Shown here: piece after piece, positions 40,188-48,635 of the stretch | Numbering within the stretch: position 1 is the first letter of the stretch | Layout: every line of letters starts with the position of its first letter | NCBI GenBank assembly: GCA_041651295.1 | Contig: JBAZJN010000003.1 | Location: 1-64,000 of the forward strand | Direction: 5' to 3' | Length of the DNA stretch: 64,000 nt | Source: JBAZJN01 sp041651295 | Lineage (GTDB): Bacteria > Patescibacteriota > UBA1384 > XYA2-FULL-43-10 > CAINNR01 | Made by a program: the position numbers and the translations under genes | Notes under the pieces: generated by a model | Databases searched by the model: none | What the model was told of the DNA's origin: nothing | The model's input: only the letters and a program-made list of their open reading frames with translations

Positions 40188-40786
40188 TATGAAAGTTTAT
40201 TTTTTATTTCTTCCCAGTCAACAGCATCTGCCCAATTAGGAAGTGGAGTTTCAAAAATCTTTTCTTTCATTTCTTGTTTGCCAGTGTAATGGTCAACGCC
40301 TTCTTTAACAACGACTGGATAATGACCTCGCCAATTTAGTTCTTGTGCAGTGGATAGAACGCAACAATCAATTGTTAGACCAATAAGAACAGGAGTCACT
40401 TCGGAAGGTTTGCCTATATTTTCTTCAAGCCACTTGCCAAATCCGATTGTATCCTGTCTTGGTAACCCAGGTTCTTTTGATGTATCTCCGGCATTATCCC
40501 TAGTCCAAATAGGAGAATTCATACATTTAATCCACTGACCGCCGACAAATTCCTTTGGAACAACTGATTCATATCCCCATGTTCCAGGGACGCAAGACTC
40601 GTCAGCATCTCCTGGCCGAGGTTGTCGATAATCAGAAACAATTTCAGCGATTTTGATTCCTTTTTCTTTGAGAAAAGGCAAAATTTTAGATTTCAGAAAA
40701 TCAACCGATGGTTTGTGAGTATAATGCTTCCCACCTTCGGTGGCAAAATCGTTCTGAATATCAATTGCTAATATTTTGTATTTCAT
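40187..40786 (-). CDS. Isochorismatase-family cysteine hydrolase
   Basis: 199 aa. Catalytic aspartate in AIDIQNDFATEGG, a lysine/arginine-bearing central part, and the nucleophile cysteine in LTIDCCVLSTAQELNWRG. Nicotinamidases, isochorismatases and related amidases share this fold; the spacing resembles nicotinamidase but the metal triad is not certain. Coupled to the downstream hydrolase. Confidence 0.75.
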   Translation of the reverse strand: MKYKILAIDIQNDFATEGGKHYTHKPSVDFLKSKILPFLKEKGIKIAEIVSDYRQPRPGDADESCVPGTWGYESVVPKEFVGGQWIKCMNSPIWTRDNAGDTSKEPGLPRQDTIGFGKWLEENIGKPSEVTPVLIGLTIDCCVLSTAQELNWRGHYPVVVKEGVDHYTGKQEMKEKIFETPLPNWADAVDWEEIKNKLS

Positions 40787-40818
40787 AGCTAAATCTTATC
40801 AACCAGCAATATAAATTG

Positions 40819-41595
40819 CTAGTTTTTCTTTTGAGCCCAAAATACTGCTCGTTTGCAACCTGAATAATACGGATCTTGTTTGGTGCTGCTATATTTTTCA
40901 ATTTTTTTAAAACCATATTTTTCGAGCCACTCTTGAATATCAACTGCACTTGATGGATGAGTTACAGCATCTTGTTTTATAGTTTTTTCTGATCCATCAG
41001 GATAGGTGATTTTTGTGACTCGTTCTGCTCGCCAAATTCTGTTGTCAACATCAAAAGATTTTGTTGTGACAGTAGTGTCGAGTTTTGTTCCGTCTTTACA
41101 AACTCCTGATGGGAACCAATGTTTTCGAACATCCAATTTCTGCCACGACTTATCTAGCTTACCTTCCATATTATCGTTTTCAATATAAACAAAACCGCCA
41201 GGTCGCAAAGATTGTGCAGCTTTTTTGACACAAAGTTCTTGATCGTCACCATTTCCAAATTCATAAAATGAATTACCGCCTAAAATTACCAAGTCAAAAT
41301 TTTTTGGCCACTCTGATTTCAAAACATCGGCATGAATTAATTCGGCTTTCAATTTATCATCATCTAACTGCCTCTGTAATCGATTAAGCATGCTTTGTGA
41401 TTGGTCGATGCCAGTTAGATCAAATCCTGCTTTGACAAGAGGTAATAAAATTCTGCCACTGCCACAGAAAGGTTCAAGAATTTTGCTCAATTTATTATTC
41501 TTGGCGAACTTTGTTAACAAAGGTATATCGTCAGTTCGTTTTTCTATCTGATCATATATTTCAGCAAAATGGGCTTCATCATATTTATTTTCCAT
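40819..41595 (-). CDS. SAM-dependent methyltransferase
   Basis: 258 aa, class I fold. Motif I ILEPFCGSGRILLPLVKAG, motif II TGIDQSQSML, then LVILGGNSFYEF and LRPGGFVYIENDN, typical of small-molecule methyltransferases. The substrate is unknown. In a same-strand run with the neighbouring hydrolases. Confidence 0.85.
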   Translation of the reverse strand: MENKYDEAHFAEIYDQIEKRTDDIPLLTKFAKNNKLSKILEPFCGSGRILLPLVKAGFDLTGIDQSQSMLNRLQRQLDDDKLKAELIHADVLKSEWPKNFDLVILGGNSFYEFGNGDDQELCVKKAAQSLRPGGFVYIENDNMEGKLDKSWQKLDVRKHWFPSGVCKDGTKLDTTVTTKSFDVDNRIWRAERVTKITYPDGSEKTIKQDAVTHPSSAVDIQEWLEKYGFKKIEKYSSTKQDPYYSGCKRAVFWAQKKN

Positions 41596-41612
41596 TTTCA
41601 GTTCCTTTTTTA

Positions 41613-42383
41613 TTACAAATCTTGAATAAAACTTTCATTCTCTTGGACAAAATCCCATGACTTTTTTAAGAAATCCTCAAAGTCGTTTCTTGTGTCATAA
41701 AATTCTTTAAGATATGACAGCAATGATTTGCCATGCAAAGTCGCATCCTCGTAAATGTCATATGACCGAAAATTATATTTAAAAACTTTTTGTAAACACT
41801 CATCATTCAAAATTATTGCCGGCACCATTTCGCTTAGATGCCAAGCGAGATAAGGAGCGTCTAATTCTCGTTCCTTAGTTTTCGGAAAAACTTGTCTGCA
41901 TTTTTTGAAGTAAATAAAATGAAGTAACTCATGAATAGAAACGCTGATTACCCGTTCTTGCGGATATTTGTAAAACACTTCAAAACTAAAATTTTCAATA
42001 TCTCTTGGGTTAATTGGGTTCAATGAAATATATGCAGATATTTCTGGCGGTATTCCAGCCCAATCGACTTCGAGTATTTCAGCCAATACTAAAAAAATTT
42101 CATTTCCAAACTTATCCCAACAATGCTGAAAAATTTTGGCGGTGGCGGATAAGTCGATATCATTGTTCACAATATATTCCTTAAAAAAGTCCGTTTCAAT
42201 CGCTTTTCGATCTCCAACTTTATTAATACCTTTAAGTTTATCTTTTATGTTAGGGTATTCCCCATAAATCATTTCGCTCCAGTCCCACTCGTTTTTATAA
42301 GGATTTAAAAAACCGTGGATCGAGTCAACAGATTCCGACAAAGGCATGGCTTTAAAAATAATTTTTGGAACTTTTTCACTCAT
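41613..42383 (-). CDS. Protein with an HExxH metallopeptidase-like motif
   Basis: 256 aa. SIHELLHFIYFKK carries HELLH, and a later acidic/histidine segment (APYLAWHLSEMVPAI) could give further ligands. The N-terminal part (FLNPYKNEWDWSEMIYG) is not recognised. No signal peptide. A zinc peptidase is possible but not shown. Confidence 0.55.
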   Translation of the reverse strand: MSEKVPKIIFKAMPLSESVDSIHGFLNPYKNEWDWSEMIYGEYPNIKDKLKGINKVGDRKAIETDFFKEYIVNNDIDLSATAKIFQHCWDKFGNEIFLVLAEILEVDWAGIPPEISAYISLNPINPRDIENFSFEVFYKYPQERVISVSIHELLHFIYFKKCRQVFPKTKERELDAPYLAWHLSEMVPAIILNDECLQKVFKYNFRSYDIYEDATLHGKSLLSYLKEFYDTRNDFEDFLKKSWDFVQENESFIQDL

Positions 42384-42401
42384 GCTTAAATTATATCATA
42401 A

Positions 42402-43766
42402 TCACTCAATCACTGAGATTTGTTTGTCTTTTAAGCTCATCTTGATTTTAAGGCAATTTAGGAGTTCTCGCTTTTCTTCTCTGGCTCCTTCGCGAAGGAC
42501 GAATTTTGAGTAATCCCTTAAATCAACTTCGTTGTTTAAGTCTTTGCTGACTTTTTGCTTTAGTATTTTTTGCATGAATCTTTCGTATCTGGTGATTTCC
42601 TCCTGCAAATGCTTTTGGGTGTTTAATGTATCCGGGTCAATTTGATCCATAATATTACAGATTTGCTCCGTGACTTCTTCTTCTCGAATATATGGTTGTT
42701 TGCAGTTCCGGTCTTTACCTCCAGTGCAGTGATAATATACGTATCTTCGAATTACTCCATTATCCTGTCGTTTGAATTTTTCTTCAGCGGTTACGCCTGA
42801 ACCGCAGACTCCGCAATAGATTAGCTTCGTAAAATCAAACTCTTTCGTCCCCGGTCTGGATTTGGGAATAATAGCCAGCCGTTCTTGCACTTTATCGAAT
42901 AGTTCTTTGGTAATGATGGATTCATGAGCTACTTGATACCAAGTTCCACTTCCGCTTGGGTACTGAAAGAATCCATAATAGTAGGTGTTATTAAGAATTG
43001 TGTAAATTGTACTTAAAACTACCAGTTTACCTTGGCGAGATTTAAAGTTAATTGAATTTAGCCAGTTTAATACTTTCCGGTCACTTTCACCGTTGGAGAC
43101 CCGTTCAAAAACCTCTTTGATTGTTGTGGCTCTCTCTGCGTCAAGGAATATCTTTCGATAGCCCTTTTTGCCTCCGATTTCGTTGACATATCCCAGTGGT
43201 GGAGCACATGGTCTGAATCCCATTTCACATTTGGCCTTGAGCCCTCGCTTAACATTAATCACCTTGTTATCGTTCTCAAGTTTCGCCTGACTTCCTAGAA
43301 TCATTAACAGAAATTTATCATTCGGTGAATTGGTTAAAGCCTGGCTGTGGGTCCTAATCTCCCTTAAGTGGCCATTGTCCATTAAATCCACCAGCATTCC
43401 CAAATCCCCGGCATTTCGACTCATTCTGTCCGGTGCCCAAGTTAAAATTCCGTTAAATTCGCCTTTTTTAATGTCGGCAATCAACTCATTAAATACTGGC
43501 CTGGTTCCCGAATTCTTGGCTGAATGACTCTCTCGTCGTATATCGGTTACTAGCAACCCCTCAGATTGAGCCAAGTCGGCCATTTCTTTTACTTGCGAGT
43601 CGATTGAAAGTGCCTGGCGCTCATCATCCTCGCTGGATTTTCTAGCATAAAGGCAATATTGAATCTGTGTGCTACCAAGCTTGATTGGGTCAGCATAAAC
43701 GCCGTTTACCTCGTAAGGCATTCGGGTATGTGTTTTATTGTTGAATTGTGGCTCCAGTGGTTCCAT
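42402..43766 (-). CDS. Serine recombinase at the left side of the accessory island
   Basis: 454 aa. Resolvase domain with YCLYARKSSEDDERQALSID (catalytic serine), WAPDRMSRNAGDLGMLVD, then the recombinase domain (PCAPPLGYVNEIGGKKGYRK) and a zinc ribbon (CGVCGSG...CTGGKDRNC). GAGGAAAT precedes the ATG. It ends 18 nt before the HExxH gene. I found no matching attachment repeat, so its element borders are unknown. Confidence 0.92.
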   Translation of the reverse strand: MEPLEPQFNNKTHTRMPYEVNGVYADPIKLGSTQIQYCLYARKSSEDDERQALSIDSQVKEMADLAQSEGLLVTDIRRESHSAKNSGTRPVFNELIADIKKGEFNGILTWAPDRMSRNAGDLGMLVDLMDNGHLREIRTHSQALTNSPNDKFLLMILGSQAKLENDNKVINVKRGLKAKCEMGFRPCAPPLGYVNEIGGKKGYRKIFLDAERATTIKEVFERVSNGESDRKVLNWLNSINFKSRQGKLVVLSTIYTILNNTYYYGFFQYPSGSGTWYQVAHESIITKELFDKVQERLAIIPKSRPGTKEFDFTKLIYCGVCGSGVTAEEKFKRQDNGVIRRYVYYHCTGGKDRNCKQPYIREEEVTEQICNIMDQIDPDTLNTQKHLQEEITRYERFMQKILKQKVSKDLNNEVDLRDYSKFVLREGAREEKRELLNCLKIKMSLKDKQISVIE

Positions 43767-43841
43767 ATTTCCTCTCTGATCTTTTGCTCAGGGAGGATTA
43801 TACCGCAAGTGTTTTACAAGTCCAGATGTGCATAAAAATGC

Positions 43842-43869
43842 TTTACTTTAAGCGTGGTTATGCTATTAT
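43842..43869 (+). promoter_or_regulatory. Promoter of the 43.9-kb structured RNA
   Basis: TTTACT (43842-43847), 16-nt spacer, TATTAT (43864-43869) with a TGC extension. Confidence 0.55.
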
Positions 43870-43875
43870 TAAGTA

Positions 43876-44052
43876 GTTATCGTACATCAAAACTTATTGC
43901 CTAACCCTCAAAGATTTTCTTTGAGATATGGCGCAAAATCTATCCCTAGTAAATAGCTCGTCGTCAGAGCACTAGGGATAGTTGTATCTCGAAAGGGATA
44001 CAGGTGATCGCAAGATCATCGCTGGCGGCGGGCTTTTTGTATCTTGCCGCCC
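43876..44052 (+). ncRNA. Structured RNA with five hairpins and two GNRA loops
   Basis: Consecutive helices: CTCAAAG/CTTTGAG (43907-43925); CTATCCCTAGT/ACTAGGGATAG (43940-43950, 43971-43981); TGTATCTC-GAAA-GGGATACA (43983-44002); GTGATC-GCAA-GATCAT (44004-44019); GGCGGC/GCCGCC (44024-44029, 44046-44051). Two stable GNRA tetraloops in a row strongly suggest a folded RNA. It ends 16 nt before the next gene, with no clear T run, so it may be a leader as well as an independent RNA. I do not recognise the family. Confidence 0.65.
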
Positions 44053-44067
44053 AGATAAAGCGGAATA

Positions 44068-44643
44068 ATGATTCAACCGAATAAAATTGCAAAATTAGCG
44101 GCAAATACCAAGTTTATTAACCGTGACAAAACAATTTGCGCATCGGATTTTTGGGCTTGGGCCTATTCGGATTTACTTCAAAATACTACCAGAGGAGTTT
44201 TAGCCGAGTACATAGTATCCTTTTTACTCGGTACGGTTGATGAAGTAAGAAATCCGTGGGATGCGTACGATCTTAAGTTGAAAAATGGCAAAACAATTGA
44301 AATAAAGACTACGGCGAAGTTGCAAGCCTGGGCGCAAAAGGAATTATCTAAGCCAAACATTGTTTTAAGTCCAACCAGATTCTGGGATCCGAAAACGGGG
44401 AAGATGGAAGAAAAGGCAACATTCAACGCCGACTACTATATCTTCTGCTATTTTACCGCCGAAGATCACAAGACAGCCAATCCACTGGATTTAAGCCAGT
44501 GGCAATTCTACGTTTTCACAAAAGAACAACTAATCACAATTCTAAACAACAGAAAATCAATCTCCCTGAAAAATCTTGAAAAACAAGGAATCAAACCAGT
44601 CGGGGCATTAGAACTAAGGAAAACCGTTGAAAATATTTCTTAA
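44068..44643 (+). CDS. PD-(D/E)XK-nuclease-like protein
   Basis: 191 aa. RGVLAEYIVSFLLG, then WDAYDLKLKNGKTIEIKTTA, gives the E...D...ExK arrangement of this superfamily. Such single-domain proteins occur in defence islands. It directly follows the structured RNA and precedes the restriction-modification genes on the same strand. Whether it cuts DNA is unknown. Confidence 0.55.
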   Translation: MIQPNKIAKLAANTKFINRDKTICASDFWAWAYSDLLQNTTRGVLAEYIVSFLLGTVDEVRNPWDAYDLKLKNGKTIEIKTTAKLQAWAQKELSKPNIVLSPTRFWDPKTGKMEEKATFNADYYIFCYFTAEDHKTANPLDLSQWQFYVFTKEQLITILNNRKSISLKNLEKQGIKPVGALELRKTVENIS

Positions 44644-44758
44644 TCTAAACGATAATACTCCAGCTTAATTTGAGCTCATTTACCGCTTCAAAACTCAGTA
44701 GATTAGTGATATGATCAAGAAAGAAGCAAATTTGGTATTTGTTGAGAAATGAGTCTTC

Positions 44759-46438
44759 ATGGCAAAATTAAGTGATACTCCAAAATTTGATCGACCCAGA
44801 GAAAAATTTCTGGAAAAGGGAGCTGACGCATTGACCGACAGCGAGCTTTTGGCGATTTTACTCGGCAGCGGAATAAAAGGAACCAATGTAAAAGTTTTAT
44901 CGCAAAAAATTCTGAAAAAGTTCGGTGATAATTTTCTCAACGCTTCAGTTGATGACTTGACTCAAATTTCGGGAATCGGACAGGCTAAAGCTTTACAGAT
45001 CTCATCCGCTTTCGTTTTGACGAGAAGAATTTTCGACAAACAAAATTCATTGGACAATTTGGTTTTGTCGGCTCAAGATGCGGTTGCCCTCGTTTCCGAC
45101 TTGAAAGATAAGAAGCAAGAACATCTGGTTTGCCTGTATTTGAACGCGCGCAATGCCTTATTGAAAAAAGAGACCATTTCCATAGGGACTCTGGATAAAA
45201 GCATTATTCACCCGCGAGAAATTTTCGCCCCGGGATTGGAATTACATGCGGCGGGTGTGATTTTGATCCATAATCATCCTTCCGGAGATTCTTCGCCTAG
45301 CGAACAAGACAAACAAGTTGCTAAGCGGATTATTGAGGCGGGTCAGTTAATGGGCATTAACGTCGTTGATTTCTTGATTATCGCAAAAAACGAAGTTCAC
45401 AGCATACTCGGCGAGGTCAAAAACACGAAGTTGTCCGGCACGGAATATGTTGCCGAAGGTGCTCAGGCATCGTTGTTTGATCTGCTTGTTGACGCAAATC
45501 AAGTTTATTTTCGTCAGGATATTTCGCTAAAGAATCCGCCCGAAGTCAAAAAGAAAAAAGATGATTTGAAATTTATCGATTTGTTTGCCGGAATCGGCGG
45601 TTTTCATATAGCGTTTCATAATTCGGGAGCCGAGTGTGCTTTTGTCTCCGAGTGGGATGCACCGGCCCAAAAGACATATCATCACAATCTTTACAAGCTT
45701 TCTCCCGAGATGTTTGATTCTGGGAATTTCGTCGGTGATATAACGAAAGTCGATCCGAAAAGTATCCCCGACTTCGACATTTTGACGGCCGGCTTTCCTT
45801 GCCAACCATTCTCCCAGGCGGGGTTTAAAAAAGGTTTCAGCGAGACGCGGGGAACATTGTTTTTTGACATCGTCAAAATAATGAAAGAAAAAAAACCTCA
45901 AGCCTTTTTTCTTGAGAATGTGAGAGGTCTGCTCAGCCACGACGGCGGTAAAACCTTCAAGACAATCAAAAGGATTCTTACCGAAGAGCTGGGGTATTCA
46001 TTCTTCCCTCAGATTGTAAAAGCTTCCGATTTCGGTCTGCCCCAACATCGTCCGCGTCTTTTCATGGTCGGCTTCAAAGACAAATCCATAGATTTCAAAT
46101 TTCCCGAACCCGTAAAAGAATTGAAATATACCATGTCGGATATATTTAACGGAAAATGCGATAAAGAAGTCGGCTTTACTCTTCGAGTCGGAGGGCGTGG
46201 AAGCAGAATAACCGATCGCAGAAATTGGGACGCATACCGTGTCGATGGAAAAATCGTTCAGCTTGGATCGAGAGAGGGGCTGAGGATGCAAGGATTCCCC
46301 GACTGGTTTGAATTTCCCCCCGCAATGTCCGAGGTGCAAGCCATGAAACAGCTTGGAAATTCGGTTGCCGTTCCCGCAATTCAAGCCGTTGCCGAAGAAA
46401 TTGTTAAAACTTTACGGAAACATAAAAATGGAAAGTGA
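44759..46438 (+). CDS. RadC-like JAB protein fused to C5-cytosine DNA methyltransferase
   Basis: 559 aa. Residues about 1-220 are a full RadC/DUF2466 protein: helix-hairpin-helix part (LTQISGIGQAKALQI) and JAB metal site (IHNHPSGDSSPSEQD). Residues about 268-555 are a C5 methylase: FIDLFAGIGGFHIAF, GFPCQPFSQAG with the catalytic Cys, FLENVRGLL, QHRPRLFMVGF, and final QLGNSVAVPAIQAV. The target-recognition region (LRVGGRGSRITDRRNWDAY) suits a CCGG-type enzyme. Adjacent HpaII-like endonuclease and Vsr support a type II system. The RadC part is unusual in such a protein. Confidence 0.92.
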   Translation: MAKLSDTPKFDRPREKFLEKGADALTDSELLAILLGSGIKGTNVKVLSQKILKKFGDNFLNASVDDLTQISGIGQAKALQISSAFVLTRRIFDKQNSLDNLVLSAQDAVALVSDLKDKKQEHLVCLYLNARNALLKKETISIGTLDKSIIHPREIFAPGLELHAAGVILIHNHPSGDSSPSEQDKQVAKRIIEAGQLMGINVVDFLIIAKNEVHSILGEVKNTKLSGTEYVAEGAQASLFDLLVDANQVYFRQDISLKNPPEVKKKKDDLKFIDLFAGIGGFHIAFHNSGAECAFVSEWDAPAQKTYHHNLYKLSPEMFDSGNFVGDITKVDPKSIPDFDILTAGFPCQPFSQAGFKKGFSETRGTLFFDIVKIMKEKKPQAFFLENVRGLLSHDGGKTFKTIKRILTEELGYSFFPQIVKASDFGLPQHRPRLFMVGFKDKSIDFKFPEPVKELKYTMSDIFNGKCDKEVGFTLRVGGRGSRITDRRNWDAYRVDGKIVQLGSREGLRMQGFPDWFEFPPAMSEVQAMKQLGNSVAVPAIQAVAEEIVKTLRKHKNGK

Positions 46439-47522
46439 TATGGAAACAGGAAACAATAAGGGAGAGTGGTCGGAATTTTATGCTTTCCTTAAAATATTAG
46501 AGGAAAGAAAGCTTTTTGCGGCCGATAAAAATCTCGAAGTAATCGACGGAAAATATTTTGTATTTCACAAGATTATCAGGGAAGAAAAAGATGAAACGAC
46601 TAAAATATACGATATTTCGCAATCGTCTGCACAGCTTCTGATAACCGACGACGAAGGCAGATTGTTGAAGGAGTTTGACACGGCTTCATTGAAAGAAAAA
46701 ACTTTGAAAATATTTGAGAGAATCAAGCACGAGAAAAGCCCCTCTTTCAATATTCCCGAAGCTCGGGAGCTGATGAATGAATTGCTTTGTACGAAAGTCA
46801 AAGCCAGCAATGCGAAAAAGGCCGATTTGGTGGCGATCATCTACGACAGGATTTCAAAAACGATGCCGATGCTCGGCTTCTCCATAAAATCAATGATTGG
46901 AGGAGCATCCACTTTATTGAACTCGGGGCACACCACAAATTTTATTTATGAAGTCCATGGTTTTAAGGGAGAGATCGGGAAAGTTAATACGATTCAAACA
47001 AGGGCGCAAGTCCGTGATCGTATTCACGAGATATCAACACACGGCGGGTCTTTTGAATATGTGGGTGTATCCAATGAGCAATTCGAATCGAATATGAAAA
47101 TGATCGATACGGCATTGCCAGAATTCATCGCTCAAATGCTGTTGGACTTTTTCTCAAATGTGCACAGAACGGTTGCCGATTTGACTGGTGAGCTTTCCAA
47201 AAACGAGAAAATGAAACTAAAATTTGGAGTAACCAATTACGAGTTTAAAATAAAAAACTTTTTGGATGCCGTCGCCCTCGGTATGGTACCGAGCAAGTCT
47301 TGGGATGGTTTCTCTAAGGCACAAGGCGGGTATATCGTGGTGAAGGAAAATGGAGACGTCGTTTGTTATCACTTGTATAATCGCGACGAGTTTCGTTCCT
47401 ACTTGTATGAAAATACGAAGTTCGACGCTCCGAGCACCACCCGACACGGTTATGGCGAATTGTACGAAGAAAATGGTAAGCTACTTTTCAAACTGAATCT
47501 TCAGATCAGGTTTTTGAAATAA
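46428..47522 (+). CDS. HpaII-family restriction endonuclease
   Basis: 364 aa from ATG at 46428, overlapping the methylase stop by 11 nt (an ATG at 46440 is the alternative). NNKGEWSEFYAFLKILEERK at the start and LGFSIKSMIGGASTLLNSGH in the middle match my memory of the HpaII family, which cuts CCGG. Position after a C5 methylase and before Vsr fits. Specificity is inferred. Confidence 0.75.
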   Translation: MESDMETGNNKGEWSEFYAFLKILEERKLFAADKNLEVIDGKYFVFHKIIREEKDETTKIYDISQSSAQLLITDDEGRLLKEFDTASLKEKTLKIFERIKHEKSPSFNIPEARELMNELLCTKVKASNAKKADLVAIIYDRISKTMPMLGFSIKSMIGGASTLLNSGHTTNFIYEVHGFKGEIGKVNTIQTRAQVRDRIHEISTHGGSFEYVGVSNEQFESNMKMIDTALPEFIAQMLLDFFSNVHRTVADLTGELSKNEKMKLKFGVTNYEFKIKNFLDAVALGMVPSKSWDGFSKAQGGYIVVKENGDVVCYHLYNRDEFRSYLYENTKFDAPSTTRHGYGELYEENGKLLFKLNLQIRFLK

Positions 47523-47529
47523 GACGATT

Positions 47530-47934
47530 ATGGCCGATATATTTTCCAAAGAGAAACGAAGCGGCATAATGTCTAAAGTCCGCAATAAGAATTCCAAAAT
47601 AGAGGTTGGGTTTCGGAAAAAACTCTGGAAAGCGGGATTTCGTTATCGAAAGAACTCTCCAAAATATTTCGGCAATCCCGATCTTGTATTGAAGAAATAT
47701 AAAACCGTAATATTCATAGATTCTTGTTTTTGGCATGGATGCAAAGATCACGGTTCAATGCCTAAAACCAACAAAAAATTCTGGAAAGAAAAAATCAAGC
47801 ACAATATTGAGCGAGACCGAGAAGTGGATGCCCATTATGCAAAAATAGGGTGGAATAATATCAGAATATGGGAACACGATCTAAAAAACAATTTTGAAAA
47901 TATTATTGGTAAAATGGTTAATGAAAATCTATAA
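47530..47934 (+). CDS. vsr: Very short patch repair endonuclease
   Basis: 134 aa. KEKRSGIMSKVRNKNSKIE, GFRYRKNSPKYFGNPDLVL, FIDSCFWHGCKDH and PKTNKKFW are Vsr signatures. It nicks at T:G mismatches arising from deamination of 5-methylcytosine, protecting the host from its own methylase. It starts 7 nt after the endonuclease stop. Confidence 0.92.
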   Translation: MADIFSKEKRSGIMSKVRNKNSKIEVGFRKKLWKAGFRYRKNSPKYFGNPDLVLKKYKTVIFIDSCFWHGCKDHGSMPKTNKKFWKEKIKHNIERDREVDAHYAKIGWNNIRIWEHDLKNNFENIIGKMVNENL

Positions 47935-47982
47935 AGTGGCATATAATTTTTATGAATTATCGCAGAAATAAATATGTGAAAT

Positions 47983-48546
47983 ATGACCACACAAGAGAAT
48001 ATTAGTATTGCCATCGAAAAAATAATAAGCGATTTTAAGGAGTATCCTGATAAGTATTTAACTGAGGATGATGTTAGATGTTTTTTGTTCAATGAGTTAA
48101 TGAAAATTGATGAATTCAGCTTACCAATACATACTTCAGACAATTCTAAATCCATAACCGTTCATTCCGAGGTTCGCTGGTATGGTAATTCAGGAAAATT
48201 GAAATGGCGATCAGACATTGTGATTGTTGATGTAAGTACCTTAAGGGTCAAAAATGATATTTTCAAACTTCCAAGTAAGGGCTTTGGATTTAATAGACCA
48301 AAAGTGATTATAGAAATTAAACTTCGTAGGATAAATGGAGAATCGGATAATGGTTTTATCAATCAAATTAGAAAAGATTTGGACAAAGTAAGCAAAATTA
48401 AACAAGAAATTAGCGGTAATTTTATATCGTGTTTGTTGGTTTTGGATAAAAAACGAGACCTTAAAGATGGTATTGATCACCTAGGTCAGAGTGGGATAGA
48501 AATATTTTATCAATTCGCATCCTCGTCGCTACAATTACAAAGTTAA
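47983..48546 (+). CDS. Possible PD-(D/E)XK-like protein
   Basis: 187 aa. WRSDIVIVDVST followed by PKVIIEIKLRR gives D...ExK spacing typical of the superfamily. An N-terminal EDDVRCFLFNELMK helix precedes it. No family recognised. It lies between vsr and the NACHT-type gene on the same strand. Confidence 0.5.
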   Translation: MTTQENISIAIEKIISDFKEYPDKYLTEDDVRCFLFNELMKIDEFSLPIHTSDNSKSITVHSEVRWYGNSGKLKWRSDIVIVDVSTLRVKNDIFKLPSKGFGFNRPKVIIEIKLRRINGESDNGFINQIRKDLDKVSKIKQEISGNFISCLLVLDKKRDLKDGIDHLGQSGIEIFYQFASSSLQLQS

Positions 48547-48635
48547 ATATACAAAATGAGCTTGCATATTTAAAAACAAGTAAGGATATAGTCATTCCGC
48601 TAATGGTAAATTAGTTAATAACTGATAATTATAAA

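Noticed and set aside
43876..44052. Retron RNA
   Set aside because: No reverse transcriptase gene is encoded nearby.
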